Source of the DNA: Gracilaria caudata
Lineage: Eukaryota > Rhodophyta > Florideophyceae > Gracilariales > Gracilariaceae
Assembly: GCA_030374735.1 (NCBI GenBank)
Contig: JASCIV010000823.1
Span: 1 to 11,613 of the forward strand
Reading direction: 5' to 3'
Length of the DNA stretch: 11,613 bases
A model generated the notes under the pieces. It was not told where the DNA came from. It saw nothing but the letters and a program-made list of their open reading frames with translations, and did not search any database. Every line of letters starts with the position of its first letter. The first letter of the stretch is position 1. Below are positions 1 through 5,330 of this stretch, one piece after another. The position numbers and the translations under genes were made by a program.

Positions 1-521
1 ACCAAGAAGTCCACGGGGACTCCATTCTCTCCGAAAGCGATTGGCACTTCCTTCACACAGCCAAGAACCGTAGCGGACGTCCCGTCGGCGATCGTGACTC
101 GCCTGCTCGTGGCTGTCGGTGTCAGGGTCAGCAGATCACACATCCTTGATGAGATAATGTTCGGAACCGCACCAGAGTCCAGAAGAGCGTTCGTGTGGGT
201 TCCGTACAGCTTTACCGGAACAAACTTCAAGCGACAGGGAAGGTTGATACCCTGGATGACAGTTGCATGGCTCGCCGGAAGACTTCCAGGGAGTAGACGC
301 CTCAGGAGCTTCCTCGCTTCCTCTGCGTCCCCACGCAGCAGCTGACCAAAGGTGAGGCCGCAGGGAGCCGTAGCCAGCTCAGCCAGGAGGTTGTACTCCC
401 CTACCTGGTCCTGAATACTAGCGGGGGTCTTTCGGCTCTTCCTGGACTTGCGAGACTTCCTCTTTGGCTTCGCACGAACGACAGGGCGAGGGGCCCTTCC
501 TGTGAGGACATCAACGTCCAT
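1..521 (-). CDS. Pol start: linker and retropepsin-type aspartic protease (partial, runs off left edge)
   Basis: This frame is -1 relative to gag. It is open from 635 down to the window edge without a stop. The first ATG (521-519) overlaps the gag stop codon, giving 173 codons inside the window. Roughly residues 19-29 are a strongly basic Lys/Arg/Ser linker. The active-site motif ALLDSGAVPNII has its catalytic Asp at residue 115 (codon 179-177). It is followed by a region with a downstream TIADGT segment that resembles the flap side of retropepsins. The protease would cut the polyprotein during particle maturation. Expression is probably by frameshifting from gag or by re-initiation at the overlapping ATG; both signals are annotated separately. 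The frame has no stop or obvious damage. Protease identity rests on the DSGA motif plus position after gag. Confidence 0.82.
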   Translation of the reverse strand, partial: MDVDVLTGRAPRPVVRAKPKRKSRKSRKSRKTPASIQDQVGEYNLLAELATAPCGLTFGQLLRGDAEEARKLLRRLLPGSLPASHATVIQGINLPCRLKFVPVKLYGTHTNALLDSGAVPNIISSRMCDLLTLTPTATSRRVTIADGTSATVLGCVKEVPIAFGENGVPVDFL

Positions 522-545
522 CACACTCTGACGGGGCTGTTTGGG
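501..545 (-). promoter_or_regulatory. Candidate -1 ribosomal frameshift signal at the gag/pol junction
   Basis: On the minus strand the heptamer CCCAAAC (545-539) is phased in the gag frame as C CCA AAC. This fits the X XXY YYZ rule for -1 slippage, and slipping enters exactly the open protease frame. Thirteen bases downstream lies a hairpin: TGTGA (525-521), bulged T (520), GGAC (519-516), six-base loop, GTCC (509-506), TCACA (505-501). The hairpin contains the gag stop codon. The spacer is longer than the usual 5-9 bases. A possible outer GCCC (537-534)/GGGC (496-493) pairing could shorten it. Confidence 0.55.
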
Positions 546-1567
546 TAGGGCCTCGCCGTCCGCATTCCTCTTCGCGGCGGCGACGACTTCATCCCCTTGC
601 TTTCCCGAACCAGAGCAACTGGGTCGCCCTGATCCTCATGCTTCAATTTCAATTCCCCCATCGACTCGGACCTTGCGTTCTGCAAGCCGACGGAGAGAGT
701 TTCGTCCTTTCTCGCCTTTGACCGGCAGGTGGCCTCGGCGTGTCCAAGCTTTCCACAACGAGGACACTTCGTGTCCTTTTGCGGATTTGAAGGGCAGCGA
801 CTCGCACCGTGTCCAGGTTTGCGACAGTAGCTGCAAGTCCGTTCAAGTTCCTTCTCTGCCGCTGAGGCGCTTCCTGAGTCAAACTTCTTCTTGACTAGGA
901 GCGACAACTCGACAAACTGCCCAGCAAGTTTGTCAACTTTGCTCTCAAGCTGTCGAGCACTTCCAGACCGTGCGTCTGGGCGAGAAAGAATTCGAACCGG
1001 TGCCGCATTCGGGCCAGGAACTGTATCCATTGCGGCAAAAAATGCCTTGCGACCAACCTCATACTCCGTTATAGCCTTCTTCAGTGATGCGTAGTCGCTC
1101 GGTGAACGGTACATAACAAAACGAGCCATGTCCGTTATCCTAGCGACGCAATTGCGAAGAAGCCCGAACGATGCCTTGTCGTTGAACCCTGCGCGGAGAT
1201 ATAACGAGTCTAAGTTTCCAAGAGAACCACTCACATCCTTATCGTCTAGACCAGAAGAGACGGCAATCCTGACATCTTCTTCTGGCGGATTTTTTTGCGA
1301 GAATTGAGCTAAGAAGCGCTCTTTGACATCATTGTAGCGACCGGTTTCTTCGGTGAGGCTGCCATTGGACGCGAAATTGTCATAGTAGAAGTCGAAAGCT
1401 ACTCCTTCCAGATGGCAAAGTAGTTGAAAAGCTTTTTCGGAGTCGCTTTTCCCCCGCATAATAATATTCTCATATGCGAAGAAGAAGCGACGAACATCCG
1501 AAGACGACTTACCAACTAACACAATTCGAGTTGTGCTCGACGATGCGGCTGTAGCATTGGAAGACAT
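521..1567 (-). CDS. Gag: retrotransposon capsid and nucleocapsid protein
   Basis: Gag forms the particle shell and binds the element's RNA. With the ATG at 1567-1565 the protein has 348 residues, typical for a plain Gag. The middle part carries a retrotransposon-gag-like helical region: an RRFFFAYENI segment near residue 26, a hydrophobic LLCHLEGVAFDFYYDNF stretch near 49-65, and VKERFLAQFSQ near 81-91. Two CCHC zinc knuckles (C-x2-C-x4-H-x4-C) lie at residues 245-258 and 268-281. The tail is rich in Lys, Arg and Pro. The frame is open upstream to 1717, but that point is a GTG codon. An in-frame ATG at 1636 would add 23 residues and is an alternative start. The stop at 523-521 overlaps the pol ATG. 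Confidence 0.88.
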   Translation of the reverse strand: MSSNATAASSSTTRIVLVGKSSSDVRRFFFAYENIIMRGKSDSEKAFQLLCHLEGVAFDFYYDNFASNGSLTEETGRYNDVKERFLAQFSQKNPPEEDVRIAVSSGLDDKDVSGSLGNLDSLYLRAGFNDKASFGLLRNCVARITDMARFVMYRSPSDYASLKKAITEYEVGRKAFFAAMDTVPGPNAAPVRILSRPDARSGSARQLESKVDKLAGQFVELSLLVKKKFDSGSASAAEKELERTCSYCRKPGHGASRCPSNPQKDTKCPRCGKLGHAEATCRSKARKDETLSVGLQNARSESMGELKLKHEDQGDPVALVRESKGMKSSPPRRGMRTARPYPNSPVRV

Positions 1568-1751
1568 GCTAGGAGAACTTTCACGACAGGAATGAAACGA
1601 AGAACAGTATGAATTGGCCCTCCTCGAGAGTACCATGAAAGCTGCCCAAAGCGACAGGGGCCAGCTATTCCTCTTTTCGTTTTCTTCTTGATGCTGCCCC
1701 CTCCTCCTCTGTCGCACTCGCGACGACGAGGGACAGGGTTAAGTGAGCTCC

Positions 1752-1788
1752 GAGCAACGTGTGGTGCTGCGCGCACCACACGTGGCTC
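1752..1788. repeat. Near-perfect 16-bp inverted repeat in the gag leader
   Basis: Arms 1752-1767 and 1773-1788 are reverse complements with a single mismatch (A1756 against G1784), separated by a five-base loop, TGCGC. It lies 185 bases upstream of the chosen gag ATG on the minus strand. This is where retroelements keep leader structures such as dimerisation or packaging hairpins. Function is inferred from position only. A second short GTGAGC (1743-1748)/GCTCAC (1785-1790) pairing can compete with the outer end of the stem. Confidence 0.7.
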
Positions 1789-1790
1789 AC

Positions 1791-2363
1791 ACATACCGAA
1801 GCCGGAAAGAATCCATGTAAAGACCATGTACCTTTCTGAAAGGCTACATTTGGGACACGAAAAACAAAATTAAAATCTTTTCATGGCCGTCTATCAATGA
1901 ATAACTTTAAACCAAACCGATAAGATTGTCTTAATTTAAGCTCTCAAATGAGGTGCCAAATATGATGTCATCTCAAGATGTGCGCATTTCACTTAAACTT
2001 CGAATTGTTTCAAAAGAAACTCTTTTTTTCTAAAACAGGCTCAACATGAAAAACCACATCTCTTAGTCCAACATCTACAGCCAAACCTAATTTCTTTTCG
2101 ACAATAAACAGCACAAACTAAAAACACAATTCGGCATCTTGACCTGCTTTTTCACATTTCCGCCATGTTGCTTACTTCTGCTTGGCACAGCTAACACGAT
2201 TTCCTTTCCTCAAACCGAACCAAGTTTCTTTCTTTCTGCTACTCGTTACTTACTTTCTATAGCGCATTGATTTCTACGCCTTCGTTGAGCTTTCTCAAGC
2301 CTGAACCTCTTTCACAGCAATTTCACGTCTTGATATTTTTGTAAAGCTTTCTTTTCCTCTTTT
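1791..2363. other. Gene-less, A/T-rich stretch
   Basis: No credible reading frame, RNA gene or clear repeat is visible. The plus strand is rich in T and C runs (for example TTTCTTTCTTTC near 2226). It probably includes the 5' LTR or flanking DNA of the retrotransposon, but no boundary can be drawn from one copy. A CCA immediately followed by TG occurs at 1813-1817, which would suit a primer-site/LTR junction. The matching tRNA end was not recognised, so this is only a possibility. Confidence 0.4.
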
Positions 2364-2886
2364 CTAAGCAATCTCTTCGGCTTCTTCACGCACTTCACTT
2401 CGTTTCGAGTCTTCTTCGGCTTGTTCTTCCTCTCTTTCATGCTTCTCTAACAGCTCAATCTCTGCCGCTCGCCGGCAGCGTGCAAGTTCTTCTCCATGGT
2501 GACGCACTCGGCTGGTTTCTAGCATAAAGCACAACTCTGTTGCTTTCCCCGTTGATTTGTAGAGCTTCCTTTCAACTGTTTGGTTGCGCAATGTAGTTCA
2601 TGAGAATTGAGGTCATTATTTCAGCTGATTTCAAAACAGTCGAAAAAACCTGGATCTTCGTGGAAATGGCGGGACCTGAGTCGCTCAGTGCTGCTTCAAA
2701 TTTGGTGTAAGTCTCCTTTTCTGAATGTTTAGCTCTTAGTCGACCAACACTCGAACTTCGCCCTGCCATCTCTAACTTATCCACCTCTTTCTTAACCAGC
2801 GCCTTTTGCTTCGTCCTTGAAGGTTCTGAATCTTTGAGGAAATCTGCGGTTGAAGGAAAAGGTCCATGTTCTCTGGAATTTTTGCC
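2364..2886 (-). pseudogene. Frameshifted coiled-coil-like reading frame, unrecognised
   Basis: Two consecutive minus-strand frames appear to be one broken coding region. The first is open from 2886 to a stop at 2572, with its first ATG at 2769-2767. The second overlaps it near 2591 in another frame and stops at 2364 (TAG). Its apparent start is a TTG, so it is not an independent gene. A one-base shift in the overlap (about 2572-2591) would join them. The second part is very rich in Glu, Lys and Arg (EREEEQAEEDSKRSEVREE) and would form a long charged helix. The first is mixed, with helix-prone stretches. This architecture recalls the C-terminal parts of MYB/SANT-like proteins of transposons and hosts, but no diagnostic motif is seen. 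A real gene with a small intron is the alternative. Confidence 0.35.
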
Positions 2887-3189
2887 TTATATCACACCCC
2901 ATGATGCTCTCTGCAGTGCATAATCTCTCAGAGGTGTTTTTACGGACTTAGTCGTTCACACGAAGTCCAATCTTTCGAGGAAGGTATCGGTATTGCCCTA
3001 TTAGCGGATGTATTGACCGCATCACTTGCGTCCTACCGGCTGCGTGGATACCACGCGCCGTGGCAGTGGTTACAGGTTGACGGAACAAGTCTGACACGGT
3101 AATTGTTAGGATGGTGGTTGGTACAGCATTGCTGGTAGATTTCCTAATATTATTTAATTTACTTTACCTACACTGTAGGGAGGTAGATC
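2887..3189. other. No gene seen; transition from A/T-rich to hairpin-rich DNA
   Basis: No coding frame stands out. A perfect 6-bp hairpin, GCGTGG ATA CCACGC, lies at 3042-3056. At 3167-3179 the sequence CCTACA-C-TGTAGG forms an inverted repeat with the look of two element ends abutting (LTRs often begin TGTA and end TACA). Neither end can be confirmed from a single copy. Confidence 0.35.
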
Positions 3190-3230
3190 TACTATACAGT
3201 GTCACGGCCGAAGGCCCTGACACTATAGTA
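3190..3230 (+). repeat. Long interrupted hairpin with GAA loop
   Basis: The left arm is TACTAT (3190-3195), bulged AC, AGTGTCA (3198-3204) and GGCC (3206-3209). It pairs through a GAA loop (3210-3212) with GGCC (3213-3216), TGACACT (3218-3224) and ATAGTA (3225-3230). This gives 17 pairs broken by one C/C mismatch and a two-base bulge. It marks the left end of the structured block. It is not followed by a T run, so it does not look like a simple terminator. Confidence 0.7.
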
Positions 3231-3846
3231 AAGCTCCCCAACCAAGGGATTCCCGAAGAATTCGTGTTTTCGCTATGATAGCTGTCCGCCTTGGCATGTC
3301 GTTAACCTCCCCGCGGAGTGTGCGCACCCGTATTGCACGGACTATCACCGCCCTTGTCTCGCCTAGAGACATCGTTCTATTTTACCGTTCACCACCGGCT
3401 GCTATCCCGGTATACACCGTGTTCCCGCCCATGTATAATGTTGTTTACCGATATCTCGCGACTGTTCTCCGTTGCCTGTAGTGCAATGCCCCGAAGGGGA
3501 AAAGACCACGAAGGCGTTCGAAACCTCCCTCTCTTAGGGCAGCGGAGCGAACAGAGCACTCTCTTGGATGGTGCTACTTGCCGGGTGTAAGCCGGAGACC
3601 AACCGTCACGACGGAGCGATGAGAGCGTAGAGCTAAAAACCGGTGAACCGGAATAATCCTCCGATGAGGTGTGTACGTCCACGAGTGTGGGGCAGCGCGG
3701 GCCTGTCTGTAGGACGGGTCGCGCGATTGTGGCTTCGCCACAAGTGTAGAGGAAAAAGGGGTGAGTGGGTAAATATCCGGAGATCCAGTGAATAACCTCG
3801 TAAGAGGGCGAACTCAATGAGAAGTGCAGTGTATTCCCAGTATTGG

Positions 3847-3914
3847 GTTCTCAGTGACGCAGGGCGGCTGAGCTGCCGTGTGCAACAAAGATCTTCCTCA
3901 GTAGAGGTGAGAAC
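3847..3914 (+). repeat. Three-way-junction-like arrangement of stems
   Basis: A 7-bp stem GTTCTCA (3847-3853)/TGAGAAC (3908-3914) encloses two further hairpins: GGCGGC-TGA-GCTGCC (3863-3877, one G-U pair) and CCTC-AGTA-GAGG (3896-3907). All three helices can form together. Such nested perfect stems are expected in a folded RNA and are hard to explain as coding sequence. Confidence 0.6.
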
Positions 3915-4004
3915 TCGCAAAGGCGGCAAATACTCAGGACCAAGAACCCTGGTTGGGACTGTTTACTGGGTGCGCCGGCGGCGACGCCGGTGCGCTAAGC
4001 AGTA

Positions 4005-4036
4005 CTGTGTCACACGCATACTATGTGTGTGCACAG
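4005..4036 (+). repeat. 14-bp stem-loop with single bulge
   Basis: CTGTG (4005-4009) pairs with CACAG (4032-4036). After a bulged T (4010), the nine bases 4011-4019 pair with 4023-4031, with one G-U pair (4016/4026), closing an ACT loop (4020-4022). It is the strongest single helix of the structured block. Confidence 0.7.
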
Positions 4037-4148
4037 GACAACTCCTTAAAATTGGGCAATTAACTAGCCCAAAATTTCCGCAAAATGCGGCCAACCTTTG
4101 GAGTTCAGCCGTGTCCCACGTTTCCATCCTCTACTAATAAAGCTATTA

Positions 4149-4325
4149 CTACTCATAGTATTCGAACTCACCGACAAGTCGGAAAAACAACTGAGGGCCA
4201 GAAAAAGCCCTTCTGGGGCGTTGCACTTCAGCATTTGCATTATGTTCTGAGTTAGTCGGAGCTTCAGTACGCGCATGTATCGATTCCCGAATTTTGGCAT
4301 CCTGCGCTTCGTCGTCGGAGTTCAT
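4149..4325 (-). CDS. Small hypothetical protein, unsupported beyond an open frame
   Basis: An ATG at 4325-4323 opens a 58-residue frame beginning MNSDDEAQDAKIRES. It is polar in the first half and ends with an aromatic stretch (LFFRLVGEFEYYE). The frame is open further upstream to 4442 without another ATG. No domain, signal or membrane segment is seen. It points away from the next plus-strand frame at 4550, leaving about 225 bp between them that could be shared upstream DNA. It could be an exon of a larger gene, a remnant, or chance. Confidence 0.2.
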   Translation of the reverse strand: MNSDDEAQDAKIRESIHARTEAPTNSEHNANAEVQRPRRAFSGPQLFFRLVGEFEYYE

Positions 4326-4549
4326 TTGATAGAGAACAAACTGATGTATGGCAGCAAACGCGTATTGGTGGAGTTGTTGCGAGAAAGCCCGGAGCGAAAA
4401 GTGAAAGGGGTACGTGGCAGTGTGTGATGGGACCCGCACCAAGCTACGTCGTAAAATCCTGCTGCAAAGACAGCTACACCTATCCGTACGGTCGCATTTT
4501 TGACGCTCTCTAAGCTTTTCACGTTTTAATTGGCACGCAGCTTTTCAAG

Positions 4550-4759
4550 ATGGAGTCCGCATTTTGGATGCTGTATGAGCCAAAAAAGCTGGTTGATCTA
4601 TTGCGCATCAAAAACCAGCTCAAAACTACTGGCGTAGAAGCGGTTGCTCTTGGCTACGCCGCCCGTACGATTCGTGATATTGAGTATCCCGACGGCTACT
4701 TGTGTAACGACATTATCTGCCATTTTTTTACCTTTAGACTTCCGTACGCACACCCTTAG
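4550..4759 (+). CDS. Orphan 5' exon or gene remnant, unrecognised
   Basis: An ATG at 4550 opens 69 codons. The first 60 residues have globular, protein-like composition (WMLYEPKKLVDLLRIKNQL near 6-24, then GVEAVALGYAARTIRDIE near 29-46), with none of the repetitiveness of chance frames. The frame decays after a T-rich stretch near 4720 and stops at 4757-4759. A possible 5' splice site (GTAACG) lies at 4702 inside the frame and GTACGC at 4743 near its end. The CATTTTTTTACCTTTAG segment just downstream looks like a polypyrimidine tract plus acceptor. It could be the first exon of a gene whose remainder was lost, or a truncated copy. No family was recognised. Confidence 0.35.
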   Translation: MESAFWMLYEPKKLVDLLRIKNQLKTTGVEAVALGYAARTIRDIEYPDGYLCNDIICHFFTFRLPYAHP

Positions 4760-4817
4760 GGTGTGAAAGAGAGAAAGCAGAAAACGCAACGTAGACTACC
4801 CAAGAAAGTTGAATATG

Positions 4818-4835
4818 AATTTTATTAATAAAATT
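4818..4835. repeat. 18-bp perfect A/T palindrome
   Basis: AATTTTATTAATAAAATT reads identically on both strands, with a TTAA-type centre. It lies about 60 bp past the orphan frame and 500 bp before the IPMS start. It could be a poly(A)/termination region serving either strand, since ATTAATAAA contains an AATAAA motif, or simply low-complexity sequence. Confidence 0.6.
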
Positions 4836-5330
4836 TGGTTTTGACCGGTTTTTCCCGCATCTCCCCTCGCGGAAGCCCAAAATCTGAAATCCAGATCTTA
4901 CAAGATTCGGCCATCAATCGCCCCGAGACACGTGGAGGTCCGGAGAACAATCGTTCTGTGATACTGTAGTACCTTCATAGTAGCTTGCAGTTTCTTCAGG
5001 AAATCCAACAAAGCCACGTCGCCGTCGCTGGGTTTTGCATCAGAACTTCTCCATCCGCACGGCGAGTATTGGGGGATATATGCCCGTCCACTTCATCCAA
5101 GCGTCGGAAGCTCTCTCTCGGGCCAGTCTTATTTTTGAGAACTCCATCTGCATATCGTCAAGGAGCCCCAGCATTCGACAGGGTTATCTGTAGAGGATTT
5201 GTCGAACGAACCAGTTCAGGCCAAGATATCTTACCAGCTAGAGGATTTTTCAAGCCTCTGTCGACAACCAACGAACTTGAACAGCCTTTGCATATCAACC
5301 GTGCGACCTATTGGTTTTCCCTATCAGAAC
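4836..5330 (+). other. Upstream region of IPMS, no gene seen
   Basis: About 495 bp precede the IPMS start codon. Open frames run through here in two registers, but both begin at TTG codons (4985 and 5199). The one in the IPMS register has no ATG before 5331. No clear TATA box is visible. The region should hold the promoter and 5' leader of IPMS. Confidence 0.45.

Larger units (their letters stand above)
1..1790 (-). mobile_element. 5' portion of an LTR-type retrotransposon (leader, gag, start of pol)
   Basis: The order on the minus strand is leader with inverted repeat, gag with two CCHC knuckles, then a -1 frame with an aspartic protease motif. This is the standard front half of an LTR retrotransposon, of Ty3/Gypsy or a related type. 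Reverse transcriptase and integrase would lie beyond the left edge, so the superfamily cannot be decided here. The coding frames seen are uninterrupted, which suggests a young or recently active copy. The right-hand limit is set at the end of the leader inverted repeat. A 5' LTR should lie further right, but neither it nor a primer binding site matching a familiar tRNA could be identified. The 3' LTR needed to define it is not in the window. Confidence 0.85.
3190..4090 (+). ncRNA. Candidate structured RNA region, family not recognised
   Basis: At least twelve hairpins follow one another. They include TGTCTC/GAGACA (3355-3371), CCCC-GAA-GGGG (3489-3499), CCGT/ACGG (3603-3614), CCGG-TGAA-CCGG (3640-3651), a 12-bp stem with one bulge (3695-3724), TTGTGGC-TTC-GCCACAA (3727-3743), CCTC-GTAA-GAGG (3796-3807), a three-way-junction pattern (3847-3914), a GCGA-capped stem (3972-3995), a 14-bp stem (4005-4036), TTGGGC/GCCCAA (4052-4072) and CCGCA-AAA-TGCGG (4078-4090). 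Four wobble pairs in these stems are G-U when read on the plus strand and would be mismatches on the minus strand; the two GNRA loops also exist only on plus. I saw no group I or II core, RNase P, SRP or rRNA signature. No promoter or ends are defined. It may equally be the untranslated or LTR part of a mobile element. Confidence 0.4.

Noticed and set aside
94..345. Plus-strand open frame over the pol region
   Set aside because: It is antisense to the continuous frame carrying the DSGA protease motif and has no features of its own.
3389..3817. 142-codon minus-strand frame across the hairpin block
   Set aside because: It reads through several perfect stems and has no domain-like pattern. Such frames are common opposite structured RNA.
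3840..4040. Possible organellar 23S rRNA fragment, because of GACTGTTTAC at 3957-3966
   Set aside because: The match is about ten bases. Flanking conserved rRNA motifs are absent and the G/C content is wrong for red algal organelle rRNA.
3190..4090. Group I or group II intron, RNase P RNA or hammerhead ribozyme
   Set aside because: I looked for the P/Q/R/S core, the domain V helix with its GAAA cap, the conserved RNase P boxes and the CTGATGA...GAAA core on both strands and found none complete.
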